Below, in pieces: positions 44,977 to 58,092 of a stretch of DNA of 64,000 nucleotides. The DNA is from Adineta vaga. Its lineage: Eukaryota > Rotifera. The stretch is from contig CP075495.1 in NCBI GenBank assembly GCA_021613535.1, positions 4,650,001-4,714,000 of the forward strand, read 5' to 3'. A model generated the notes under the pieces. The model was not told the DNA's origin. It was given only the letters and a program-made list of their open reading frames with translations, and made no database searches. Both the position numbers and the translations under genes were made by a program. The first letter of the stretch is position 1. Each line of letters starts with the position of its first letter.

Positions 44977-47205
44977 ATGTCGACTGGAGGATCAGTTGTT
45001 AAAGTACATTGTTTACCATTTCGAGAATATTTTTCCGTCGATAATATTAAATCAACTCTGCGTGGTTTTGTTTATGAATATGAAACACCAAAAATTGTTA
45101 CGATTCATTCTATTTCAAGTAAGTTTTTAAAGAAAGTTCGTTGGTTTCATTTATTTCTCTCTTCTCTAGTCGCATTAATGTGTCGATTAATTCAATTACT
45201 TATTTTAATCTATGGAATTGCATATTTAATGATCCATAAGAAAGGTTATCAAGAAACTGATACATCAATTATTTCATCGATTACATTGAAAGTTAAAGTA
45301 AACGAAGAATAACATATTCATCAAAATCAATATCTCTGTATTTTTCTCTTTTACTCACTCACTAGGGTATTGGTTATAATCAAACAAGTGACAATCATAC
45401 ATTAGTTATTGATGGTGCCGGTAAGTAGAGAACAAGAAAAGTTAACTTAATCATTTTGATTTGGTTTGATTACAGATTATATTGTACCACCACAAGAAAA
45501 TAATGCTCTATTTTTAATGACAAATTTTATTCGAACTGATCAAGAACATAAACGATGTGCTGGTAAAAATTGATGAAGATTTCAAAATCAATTTATTGAA
45601 AATCTTTCTTTGATTTTTGTTTTGTAGAATCTGCTTTTGAAAATGATAAGAAAACGGCATGTACAACTGATACTGATTGTCGAAAGAATGAAAATTTTCA
45701 ACAAGTAAATTTTGTTTTGTTTTCATTTTTAGTTTTAATTCGATTGTTTTTATTTAGGCTAATGGCAAATGGACTGGTAAATATAAATGATAGATCTAAG
45801 CATTAAATGAGAATTATTTCGCTTTTATAAATAGGTCGTTGTTTAACGAGGAGAAATTCGAGTATTGTTGGTAGATGTGAATTAGAAGGTTGGTGTCCTG
45901 TGGAAAATGATGTCAATATACCAAATCCAATTCGTGATGCGTTAAATTTTACAATATTTGTCAAGAATTTTATTGAATTTCCACGTTTTAAAGTTATTCG
46001 AAAGAATATTCAATTTGATGCTGAATATTTGAAAAAATGTAAATACGATCCAGATAATCATAAAATATGTCCTATACTTCGTGTTGGAACATTACTTGAT
46101 ATTGTTGAACAAAATCCCGAAGAACAAATGCGAATGTTAAAATTAGGTGGTGTTATACGTGTTAAAATCGATTGGAATTGTAATTTAGATAAACCATTAA
46201 ATTTATGTTTACCTGAATATTCATTCAAACGATTAGATGCAACGTTTAATGAATCGAAATTTTCCTATGGATTTAATTTTCGGTATGAAATTATTTTCAT
46301 TGAATAAAAGACAAAGAAAATTTTTCATCGATATCTCTTTAGATTTGCATCACATTGGAAATATCAAAATCGATCATATCGAACATTAACAAAAGCGTAT
46401 GGTCTTCGTTTTATTATATCTGTAAGTTATGAATCTAGGAGAATAAACAATGCATATGTTGTCTTTTGTCATGTAGGTTAGTGGTCATGCTGGTAAATTT
46501 GATCTGATAACACTAACATTGAATATCGGTTCTTTAATTGGTATTCTTGGTTTAGCAACATTTATCTGTGACATTGTTGCCTTATATGTACATCGACAAT
46601 CGGATGTATATCGTCAACAAAAATTTCAAGATGTCGATTTAAATCTTTTACAATTAGAAACATTAAATAATCTTCCATTGAATATGATGAGTGATGATGC
46701 GAAAGAAAAACATGCGAATCATGTTGAACAAGCCATATTAACCGGACATATTATTGACAAAAACGAATCTTTATCCCATATAGAAAGTCCATATAAAGAA
46801 AAATTTCGACGAAATAGCTTAACCAATCAAGATGTTTATGATGATATATCATCAACATCGAAAAGTACCAATCAACAATCAACACCCATGTTAATCTATG
46901 GTACTTATCATCAACAAAAAGTTGGTTTAACAAATTCAATTACTGATAGTCCATTATCATTATCATCCGTTAAACAACGACGTACTCTGACGAATCGACC
47001 ATCACAATTACGATTTTTTTCAAATGATAAAACTCAATTGTATGATAAAACAAATATTGTTTATGTTGATGATGATACACCAGATATCAATGATAGAAAT
47101 GAAACAAATCAATTAGCTGAAGAGAGAAATCATTTAAATACTAATATATCACCAAATCGTGAATATACAAATCGAATATCACCTAAAATTGAAACTTATT
47201 TATAA
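44977..47205 (+). CDS. P2RX: P2X ATP-gated cation channel
   Basis: Nine exons are inferred: 44977-45118, 45170-45297, 45366-45420, 45476-45562, 45628-45704, 45758-45776, 45835-46282, 46343-46421 and 46477-47205, giving 587 aa. TM1 spans about 48-69 and is followed by KKGYQETDTS. The ATP-site lysines Lys88 and Lys90 (LKVKG), the NFR motif (317-319) and Lys336 are all present. Ten ectodomain cysteines are in the family positions (six in the head, then two pairs). TM2 (about 355-383) has GKFD, NIGS and CD as in vertebrates. The cytosolic tail of about 200 residues is long and polar. The first intron (51 nt) is a multiple of three without a stop. A trimeric channel opened by extracellular ATP is expected, with ligand binding intact. 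Confidence 0.95.
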
Positions 47206-47909
47206 ATATATGTGTATATCGATGAAGAGCTTTTTGTTTTGGACAACCAGTTATCATTTTTTTGTTTGTGATTGAAAAAGAATTTCAAAACATAAAACAG
47301 TAATTTGAACCTAATCACACACGATTCATTTTCTGTAATAAATGTTCTTCTACAATTGTTTTCCTAGTCAAAATATAGAATAAACTAAATTCATTTAATA
47401 CAAATCATTTCATCATTATCAATGAGGTCAAATCTATTCGAGAAAGTTCCTCTTTTTTTCTGCATTTGTAAGAAACAATAGTTTGAACAACTCATTTATA
47501 TTTGTATATTCAATTGTCATAGTCACGTAAGTATAAAGACAATATTTCATACTGCGAGATCATCAAGGACGAAAGATTTATTATAGTTTTCCATCATCTC
47601 TTTCTATTTTATCGATCGATCTATCACAATAAAAGCAGATGGAAGATTACCAGTACATTATATTAATGAATAAGAGCACGTAGAACTTCGATACATTAAC
47701 AAATAAAGATACTAATTATTAGAAGGATGCATGATATCAAATGTTATTCTATGGTTTGAATGCATCTGGACAATATAAATAATATGGCTTCTACTATAAC
47801 AGATAATGAGAGTAATCTCAAGACTAAATTCTCGATTTCTTTTTATTTTGTAATATAAAAACAAATGATAAATGAATAAACTAGTATCACACAAAAATAT
47901 GTAGATCAA
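47206..47909. other. Convergent intergenic region, 704 nt
   Basis: It lies between the 3' ends of P2X (+) and the CEP290-tail-like gene (-). There is an AATAAA near 47337, suitable for P2X polyadenylation. No ORF is supported. Confidence 0.5.
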
Positions 47910-48515
47910 TTAATTTCTTTTGTCGTTAATTTTCGGATAGGATATACCAAGTCGATTACTTAACATATGTACGGTTTTTTCATATTCTCGATTGAGATTA
48001 TTTGCTTGTTGTAATGCATATTTTAAATCTTCAATTTCTTCGAAAAAATTTCCATCAAGTGCACTGACTTCTTTTTTCATACGTTCATATCGTTCTTCAA
48101 ATTTTTCCATACGTTTTTGAGCGGAAAGTGCGCGTTTGTCGGCTTGTTCTTTTTCTTTTTCACATTGAATTAAACGGCGTTCATATTCATTGATACGATT
48201 TGATGGAGGTGAATTTCGTTGTTCATGAATCGTTTCATTTTCATATTTTTTCAATAAATCATTTTGAGCTTTTAAAAGACGATGTAAACGCATATGTTCG
48301 TCGGATAAATCTTTTCCTACGGAAGGATTTGAACGTGGTTGAGCAATAATATCTGTTTGACATGATATCGAACATGAACGAAGATGATCGTGATCTTTTG
48401 TTGCAATTTGTTTCTCTAAATAATGGATATGTCGTTTTAAATCAGCTATTTTCTTTTTTAATCGTTCATTTTCATGATTTAAAAAAGCACACATGTGAAT
48501 CGGTGGCATATCCAT
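47910..48515 (-). CDS. Small coiled-coil protein with CEP290-like C-terminus
   Basis: 201 aa in one exon, ATG at 48515. The first helix (about 12-40, NHENERLKKKIADLKRHIHYLEKQI) and a second long helix (about 70-200) are coiled coil. Residues 157-166 read FFEEIEDLKY, followed by a helix ending NRLGI. This matches the distal C-terminus of vertebrate CEP290 (FFEEIEDLKY...LSEQLG), a transition-zone protein of about 2,480 aa. Here the motif sits in a protein one-twelfth that size. An upstream out-of-frame ATG at 48531 overlaps the start. The gene lies 278 nt downstream of C2CD3 on the same strand. Orthology to CEP290 is uncertain; a separate small family sharing this tail is equally possible. Confidence 0.6.
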   Translation of the reverse strand: MDMPPIHMCAFLNHENERLKKKIADLKRHIHYLEKQIATKDHDHLRSCSISCQTDIIAQPRSNPSVGKDLSDEHMRLHRLLKAQNDLLKKYENETIHEQRNSPPSNRINEYERRLIQCEKEKEQADKRALSAQKRMEKFEERYERMKKEVSALDGNFFEEIEDLKYALQQANNLNREYEKTVHMLSNRLGISYPKINDKRN

Positions 48516-48609
48516 TATCAATGATATTCATATCTGAAGAGAAAAAAAGTTAATAACTAAGTTATTTTATTCCCGTTCCAAGAAATACTACAACTAGAAA
48601 TTTTATTTT

Positions 48610-48629
48610 AACACACACACACACACACA
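48610..48629. repeat. (AC)n microsatellite
   Basis: Ten AC units in the 278-nt spacer between C2CD3 and the CEP290-tail-like gene. Confidence 0.85.
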
Positions 48630-48793
48630 GTTATCTGAACTTGAAAAAATATAAATATAAAAAACAAAAACTTCTATAAAACAAAGGTATGAATGGGATT
48701 AATTATAGAGAAAAAAAAACACGATTTAGTGATTTTGTATTGTTCTTAATTGATATGTCGGAAGTACATGATCGTTGAATTGATGATGATTAT

Positions 48794-51700
48794 TCAATGA
48801 ATGATTGCCTCAGGAGACATTGTATTATGGTGAGCATTGCCATCATTTGTTGAATAAACTAAGATAAAGATTGTAATAATGAAAAAGAATTGATAAATGA
48901 TATTTACTATTGTATCGTTCGGCATTCATTTGTTGACAATCGAAATCGAATACTGATAGATTGTTTAATGGACGAATATGAACAAGATCAATATGATCAG
49001 GATATGTGGGTGGTAATACTACTGTTGATAAAGGTGCGCTATGATGTGTAATATGATGTTCTATGGATGAAATATGCGAATGATGATCATTATCATCTTC
49101 GTCAGACCATATGATTGAATTACTATTTCTATCAAAAAAAAGAAAAAGAAAAAGAAGTTTTGTCAATGCTTGTATGACAGACTGCGTAAGTGATTGATTT
49201 AAAACCTACTCGATATTTTGAGTAGATCTGTCATTATTCAGTAAATGATCCATCGCTTCAAATTCATGGGTGACGTTAAAGTTTGGTCGTGCAGGTAGCG
49301 GTGATGATGATGAAGACGATGGTGGTGGTGGTGTAGTAGATTTTACAAAAAAATCTTTTGATGTTTCTAATAAATGATTAGCTTTGCTCATTAATTCTTG
49401 TGCCAAACGAACTTGATCATTATGTAATGAAAGAGCATCTGCAACCTGATGTCCATGACTAATCGATGGTCTTTCATGAATTAAATATTGAGGAAATGGT
49501 TGGGATAGATCGCTCTGTGTCATTGTATGATGTGTGTTGTTCGAAGTTACTGTTAGTGGTAGACTGATTTGATGTATCGTTGATGAGACTGTATTATTAC
49601 TTCGACTTGATGTTAATGTTGATGGCACTTCTGAATTTGAATAGAATCGAGCTTTTAATCGTTCCGTAATTACATCAAGTTCTCCAAGTTGTCGCCTAAG
49701 AAGAATAAATCATAGGTTTTGTTTCTTCTTTTTGATTAAAATCGAAAGATTCGTTTTATTTACCGAAGATTATTCATTAAGAAAGATTCTTTATGACTAT
49801 TATCGTCAATTACTGACGAATTTAAACTTATTTGACTTCCAGTATTCTAAATAATAATCAAAGAAGATTAAAAAAAATTCTCAAAGGAACGACTCAAACT
49901 TACAGATCTTGCTGAAAGATCAGTCAGAACTAAAGGTGGTACACTTGTTGAACTTGAACGATGTGAATCAAGTTTTGGTTGATATTGTTTAGAATTATAT
50001 CGTAAACGTTTCAATTCAAAAAGATCTTCTTGTGGTATAATACTAATTTTTAATTGTCCTTGAACATTTCCAATTGCATCACTAATATTATACCAACCCG
50101 ATATTTGTTGTAAGCCAGATAATAATGGACTTAAATCAATTGAAACAAAACCAAGAACTTTATCACCGGATTTTTCTATTTAGATGAGAGACAAGTCGAC
50201 TTAGTTATATTGTTTAAATACTTCTCTTTTCTTACCAGGAATTGATTCGATTTCAACATTGATTTTATGCCAAACTTTAAGAATAAAAACTTTCTTTTCA
50301 TTAAATAAATGTTCAACAGATAATTTAACAGATTGTTGATAATTCCATTGAGGTTTCATTGTTGATGTTAATACTTGTGTACGAAATAAATGATTCGAAT
50401 CAGCTGCTAAATAAGTTACATATGGATTTGGTGGAAGATGAAGATTTCTAATTTAAATTATTGAAATAAAACTATTTCAAAAATATGAGATCAATTTACT
50501 TTTCTTCCGAGTATATATTAGGTAAATGTGCACCTTGTTCAATATTAATTTGAGCTGAAAAGAGATTATTAGTAATTGAACGAAGAGCACGATCATTATT
50601 AATCAAATTTAAATAACGATCTTCTAAATAAGATTCAAGTTCAGCATCATTCGATGTATCGATATTATTTGGATTCTAAAAACACAATTATTTATATATA
50701 TAATCAAATAGGTCTTAATGAATCTTACCCTTAAATCATTGAAATCTTTCGATGTATCAATTGAAACATGAACTTGTACACAAGCTCCATGTAAATCTTT
50801 TGCTCCTTGTTTAAATATTGGTAAAATAGTACTTATTCGTTGAGATTTTCTTGTTCGTTGACATAAAATATTTAAATCTACATAAACTGAACCTATTAAT
50901 TTATCTGTTGTTGATGATTGTGTATAATCATAGGTATCATTTTCACTCATCCAGATTTGAATTTCTAATTTTTCTTCACGTAAATACCAAAAAAATGGTG
51001 CACTAGATAGAAATAGATGTTCTTTGGTAAATTGTAAGTCACATATGAGATTATTTTTATTTATAGTCGCTTTTCTTCGTTTGGTTATGATTGGCACTAA
51101 AAGAAATAATGAAAAAATGAATATTCAAACGATCACATCTATCTATAATACTTTTATCATAGAAACGGTATTGAGAAAAAATACTAATTCGATCTTTGTC
51201 TGATTGATTTGCAAGTTCGATTGGAAATTGAATACGATCAATGGATATTTTAACTAAACAACCAAGATCTTTTTCTTCTAAATTTACAAATATTTTTGAG
51301 AAAATTTATCCTCATTTCAACGAAAAACAATACCATCAAGTACGTTTTCTTGATTTACATATTTTTCATCTAGCCAGCCAAGTGTTTTTGCAGAATCAAT
51401 CATTCGACGACGATCATCTTGTTGAGCAAATCGTATAAATAATTCAATACCACCTACTGAGTGTTCGATAGGATCCGCAGATATTTCTGATCGAATAGCA
51501 CTAGATAAAGGATACCATCCTTTAATTCCTATTCAAAAAAGAAATGAACAATTTTGTTTTTTTATCAGATCATTTCAATGGAAATTACCTGTATGTCGAA
51601 TAATCAAATCTTTTAATGCAATTTGACAATGACTTAGAAGAATATCGGTTGATTGTTTTTCATTTGAATTTATTCGATGATAAATCTCAACTTTTAATTC

Positions 51701-54700
51701 TCCATGTTCAAGCATTTCAGCAAGTGATATCGATTGATTACGATGATTATTCCAAATTAATGAGATAGGAAAATCAATTGAATGATTAAATTCAGGTACG
51801 AAACTACGAGAAATAGTTCTTGTTGAACGAGATTCCTTTAAAAATCATATATAAGAACAAGTTAAAATGAAAGAAATTGCTTAGTTACTATATCGGATAG
51901 GAATGAAAATGAAAGTTTCACATAGGTATTCACACCCACTTGTGAAGCATAATTTAAACGAGCATCATGTTGTGCTTGTAGCAAAGTTGCATGCTAATGA
52001 ATAGATATAGAAAAGGAATTTGATAGAACAAAATGAAATCTTTTCGATTATTTACTTTTAAACCACAAGCACGAATAATACCAATGGATACACATACTTG
52101 AGAAGTATTATTATCTGATAAACGATTAGGAATAGCTTGTAATTCATTTTGCTGAAATAAAAAGAGATTTCAAATTGACAGATTATATATATATATATTA
52201 CTATTCATCGAAAATACATATTTTCATTCACATGATAGAAAACAGTAATATTACTTTGAGAATATTTCGTTTATAAGTAACTGTTATTGATAAATCACCA
52301 CCATATGTTGAAGACGATGAATAATGATATTGTTCATGTTGAAGATCTTCTTTTATAATTTGTAATGGTACACGAAATGATTGAATAGATTTATCATCTG
52401 CATCTGCATTTAACATTGTTGTCATACTACATAATTTCGCTGCTGATAATTTACCCTTAATAAAATATAAAAATGAATTTTGTATCTTCTTTTCCAGCGA
52501 GAATATGAATCTTACTGTAGCTAGAAGTTGATCACGAATATTAGGATAATAAAATCTAGACCATACTTCAAAGGTAATACTAGCATCAATCGGTGTTGTC
52601 GATTGACATGCTACACATAGAACATTATAGATTAAGTTATTCTGATTGTAAAAGATTTTCTTTTACCTGCATAGAAATATTTATGTAATGCATCAGCAGG
52701 TGAAAGAACATATTGAAATTTATTAGTATCATGAAATGTGGGATCAGATGTGCATAGAGTTGTAGCAGTACGTATAGTACGAAGTTGAAATGGTTTAATT
52801 AAATTTGTATTAATAATTTGCTGTTCTGATTGTATTGGAAATGAATATTGGATAAAACAATCACTTTCACCCCAAACCATTGATTCAAATGCACGTAAAC
52901 CGTCGATACTTTCAATCATGATTTCAAAATGGTGTTCAATCAGTGATGATAGTGATGTTGATGGATCATGATTCGATATTTTATTATTTGTTGTGGAAGA
53001 ATATCGTTCGCCATCAGAATGAGCAACTTGAACAGCTGAGATCTGATCAGGTGTACCCATAGCCATTAAAACTTGAATTTCGCCTGCTGATTTATTTGTA
53101 AATGGATCAATGATCGATAACCATGAATCAACACTAAGTACAGGATATTGTGCTTTCAAAAGAACTCGACTAATTTGTTTATCTTTAAATGAAACATAAA
53201 ATTGTTCTAACGGTATTTTAATAATACCAATAATTTGATCGGATAGACCGGCCATTTTTTTATCCCATAATTCAATAATGACATAGTTTTGATGCATTTT
53301 TTCAATAGTTGATTTACTTAATAGTAAAGGAACTTTCTAAATATAGACAAGCATATCGAAATGATAAAATCAAATTGATACTCTCAAAAACAAATCGAAC
53401 CTGTTCAAAATTAAATTTTGGTGTTAATGTTCCCCAACAAACAACTGATATAATACGTTCTTCATTCCAAAATGCTCGATAAACAAAATATGGATTTCTT
53501 ACTAAATTATCTACAAGGAAACATATTCACCTTTAAACAAAAAGCAAAACATTTATAATTACTATTTGAATTCGGTGGAACATTTCGAGCTTCTACAATG
53601 GACAGATAGATTTGTACAACTAATCCATCTGTGAAATCCGACGATGATTTATCTGGTATAAAACTTTTCGGAACTTGTATAATATTATTAACTAATGTTT
53701 TAGATTTAGAGACTCGTTGTTGTTGTTGTTGTTTTGGTTTTGTCTGTTCAATAAATTGAACTCTCTCAAGTTCATTTTTGAAATTTCCATCATCCGAATC
53801 AAGTTCAAGCATTAGATGTAATTGGCCTATACAACATTTTTTTGCTACTTTCTGCGGAACTTTTTGATTATCATTCATTTGTGTACGATCAATAACATTT
53901 AAATCTTGTTCAAAATGTAAACAATTTGCTTTGAATATATTTCGAAGTGGTAAAACAGCAAAACCGATTTGTTCTGGATTTGTAGTTCCAGACATTCGAC
54001 TATAGATTTTAAATATTAACAAAGAACGCCACCAATTTTTGAATGTAGTTTTATTAAATGAACATGGATATGTTGATAGATGAGAAAAGATAATATCATT
54101 GTTTGATTCAAAACGTTTGGAAGTTATTTTCATAACTTCTGTTGCTTCATTTGTATGGCCATGAGCGTTTTTAACGACAACTGGAAATTGATATTCGATA
54201 TAATAGTTTCTAAAGAAAGCAAAGTTAGTATTTATATCTAGAAAAAAAGAGTGTTTGTTTTTCTCTTACAAAGCTCGTTTACTTTTGTTTGTTCGACCAA
54301 AAGATGAATGTGATAATGAGTCTCGATCAGTCAATGTAGATAAACGTAAATGGTCAATACGAATTCTTGCTGTACGAACATGATTTAATAATTGTAAACG
54401 TTCAGAACTAAGCCCATCTTCCTCTTGCGTTTCTAAAGAAAACTAATCTGATGAAAAATACTTAAATATGAAAATTATCTATTACCATTTCCACTGTCTT
54501 CGAAATCTGAATATCGCATATCGAATGAAAATCTTGATGCTGTATCACTATCATTACTTCGCATCATACTTCGACTTCTTCCTGCTGATCGTGGTCGATC
54601 AAATGAATCACTGTTGCGAATCATACTTGAAGTACGTGAACGGCCTATTAGTGGTTTACTATGTACACGAGTTTTGTGACTTCTATGAGGTGAACTTGTA

Positions 54701-56272
54701 CTATGTTTTTTCTTGTCATTTTGATGAACATTTACTCCACCATAAAGTAAATCATCCAATAGACTGTCCTCATTTTCTAAACCATCAAGATCAGTTAAAA
54801 TTGAATTATTAAAATTTGCAGATGATTTCAATGATGCTTTTATTCCTAGCATATCGCAGATGTCTTCATTATCTACCAATATATCGATATCATCAATAGG
54901 TATTTCCAATGATTTGTGCCCATAATTGTCGACCTTATTTTTAATATTGAGTGGATCTATTTTGCCAGATGAATTCGTTTTTTTCGAAGTTGTAGTTTTT
55001 AATGTTGATGATTTAATCATGTTATCTCGAAGACGATTTGCTCGGTCAATTAATTCTTCAACGACTTTACCAGTTGGCAGATCTTTATATGCTTGCACAC
55101 CTAGACATATGTTTTAGTTGTAAAAATGACATAATATTTATTTAGAAATTTTTTACCAGGTGGAGGATTTTTTGAATTGAGTACATGTGCTTGCGATGAT
55201 GTCACTGTTTTACCATGCCGTTGTGGCAGAGTCGTATCACTCGAATAAGTTGAAATCGAATTGTCTGTATTTTGAATTTGTCCAATTGTATATGTTTGTA
55301 AACCATTTTCAAATTGATTAATCTGTAAAGAAAACAAATTTATGTTTACAATAGATTATCTCCTATCTAATATAATGATTTTACCTGATGATGAGGATCA
55401 TTGATTCCAATCGAATTACGTCGTGAACGTGGACTACTAACTTCAGATGTAAAACTCATTGCCATTGGATGTTCACTACTAGCATGAGCTATCATGGAAA
55501 AAGACATTTTTAGTATAGGATCAACAAGTATAGTGAACTTACGTCCAGGTAGAAAAAGTCGTAATGAGACAAATAACTCTCCTAATTTATCACCTTTATT
55601 TGAGAATATAGAGATATAACCTTTGATTGAGTTGTCTATCGATAGTGAAGATAAATTTGATACTTTCACTGTACCAATAACACGATTTGTCTCACCATCG
55701 TGTACTTTAAGTAACAACTCAGCAGCATCTAAATATAAATAACACAGATATATATATTCAATCAAATCCTTCAAAATTGTCGTATAAACCAGTCAGATAT
55801 TTGGAGAATTGATTGAGATCACTTCGAATATAATATTTTACTGTTGTACTAGGTTGTTGTCGATGATCAGGTTTAGTACCTGTTATTTGTGGTCTAGCAA
55901 TAACGAAATAAGAAATTTTCTTACTATAAACTTTCAATGATTTCTATTTACTTGAATGTTGCTGACGCGACATCTTCACCCCACCAGGCCATTTTAATAG
56001 AAGCAGATCGATAGAGTGACTGATATTTTGTACTCCAACGTAATTTTGGTATGTGGCAGATGAGAATAGCATGTACAGAACCTTGGACATGTGGTGGCAA
56101 ATTTGTTTTAGCAGATACATCGTCTTTAATATTTTCTTGTGATTGCAATTGAGTCCGTATTTCTTTATCTATATTAAAAGTAGAGAAATAAAAGACAATT
56201 CAAAAAATAGATTAATATCTTATACGTACTTTTTAATGAACTTGAACTTTTAGCAACCGTTGCACTAGACAT
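48794..56272 (-). CDS. C2CD3: C2CD3, centriolar distal-end multi-C2 protein
   Basis: Twenty-five exons give 2008 aa: 56230-56272, 55952-56168, 55790-55893, 55385-55728, 55157-55322, 54486-55100, 54270-54432, 53563-54209, 53401-53510, 52667-53336, 52516-52610, 52255-52455, 52056-52151, 51889-51993, 51589-51835, 51334-51528, 51152-51277, 50729-51096, 50500-50675, 50236-50447, 49904-50175, 49764-49846, 49210-49695, 48908-49128, 48794-48858. The N-terminus has LPPHVQGSVHAIL and KMAWWGED, then KYYIRSDLNQFSKYLTDAAE, as in vertebrate C2CD3. Several C2-type domains follow (IIELWDKK; NPYFVYRAFWNEER; WYPLSS; KVLGFVSIDLSPLLSGLQQI and GWYNISD). LPTGKVVEELIDRANRLRDN is a helical spacer. The family lengthens centrioles and recruits distal appendages. 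The small ORF MGNKFYRA precedes the start. Acceptor-like TTTAG lies at 56304-56308. Confidence 0.9.
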
Positions 56273-58092
56273 TTCTTCACGCTCGGTAAAATTTGTTTCC
56301 CATCTAAATTTGATATATTCAAAAACCACCTACTTTCACTGTCTAGAAGAAAGATATACGTATATATACGATATCTTTAGTTGATTGTTTAGATCGTGTC
56401 AAATATGATCGTGATTGCGTTGCGGTTAGAAAGACATACATCCATTACATTTGTTGGATGAACGGTTACTTAGCATCATTACTCCTCTACATGACCAGTC
56501 GAATTACACATATGAGTGACCTCTATCATTTAATCTAAAATAGTATAAATTCAGCAAGCAAGCGTTTATGAGAACTGCAGTATATTTTAAATAAACTCGA
56601 AACATGACAATACTATTATATTTTTTAATTATATCTCCACACTGTATATCAAATACTAGTATACTGAAAATCACTTTGACACGTTGTCCTCATCGGTTTT
56701 TTTTTATGGTAAGAATCAATTAACTTCAAAGACCATCAGTATCAAATAGTCTTAACATCGAAATAAATGTACAAGAAAGGCTATATTACTTATAAAATTG
56801 TAACACATCATTACTATGCATTACATACTTGTATTTATAATAAATACGAATTTTCTGAATTATCCATAAATTCATCTCAAAAGCTATTTCATTGTAACGA
56901 ATTTGTAATTACCAAAAATAACAATAGAACTGTACTGTCGTTATCTCATAGAAAACTTCTTCGTTCAAACTTGTTGTAAAAAAGACAATCATTCGTTTTC
57001 ATGAATTCTTTTTAGCAAATGGAACTCTCAATTCAAAACGATCGAAAATATCAACATTCTTTCAGATGTTTGCCTGCGCAATAACTTCCATTTGCAATCG
57101 TATTGTTTTTTTTTCTAATAATTCCTTAAAAATAATACTACAAGTAATATATATATACTATCATAACAAACACATAGAAGTGTATTTATTCTAAAATTGA
57201 GTGAACAATATGAAAAGAGATGAGTTGAAAACGGAAATATCAACTGAATTATATATTTAGTACATATGTGATACATAACAATGTGAAGCACTTTATTCTT
57301 TACACCAATGAAATATGTGATAAAAACTATATATGTATTTTCTTTTCAGACGACATGTTGTCAATGTTCACTGTCGTATGAATATGTTATGTATTCATAT
57401 TTTTATAAATAAAGACAACGATTTGTCACACAGATCGTAGATTGAATAAGTATAGTAATGTAAAACAATTATACTGTGAAAAATGAATCTCACACTTTAA
57501 CCTTTGCAAATTATTGTAAAAAAGACATCGTTTATATTTAGAATATTTTATACCACTAAACATATGTTCTATGTTCTGGGAAAATATATTGAATATTCAT
57601 TCATTTATATGTTGGGATATACCGATTTATGGCTTTTGCAGTTAAGGACATCTATAACGAAATTTCATAAGATGATATTTTACCATAAATTCAACTGATA
57701 TTTAATTAAAGGAGAGAATATTTTTATTATCAATTATACGAATATTTTTATTCATACTATTGGTGTCCTTGATAAAACAGACAATGGCCACTTTATATTT
57801 TCTCTTTTTCTTTTCGTTGTTTGTTTCGCAAGACGACAATGAACGAACGAAACAAGCTAGTGGATATTTATGAGTCATCTTCTACTCGTTTTAATCGTAC
57901 ATTGCTATGTCTCACTTTGTATTTCTTTTTTTCAGATATCGTATAAGAGTGTTAGAATTGTTGTTAATCTTTATTTGTAAGTATTACGAAATAAGATTAT
58001 TCATTTTCTTTGTAGTACTGTAATTTGCTAATTCTTTTATTTCCATTTTATTTTTTGTACATGTTTAGTTTGCTTTAAATCTTTTCTCAATA
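56273..58092. other. Divergent intergenic region, 1.82 kb
   Basis: It lies between C2CD3 (-) and NUP153 (+) and carries both promoters. Acceptor-like sites at 57933-57935 and 58066-58068 suggest NUP153 5' UTR introns or trans-splicing. No ORF is supported. Confidence 0.5.

Noticed and set aside
53507-53563. Apparent stop and frame break in C2CD3 suggesting a pseudogene
   Set aside because: The first donor guess left a 20-nt intron and a frame shift. Using the donor at 53562 gives a normal 52-nt intron and restores the frame through NPYFVYRAFW, so the gene looks intact.
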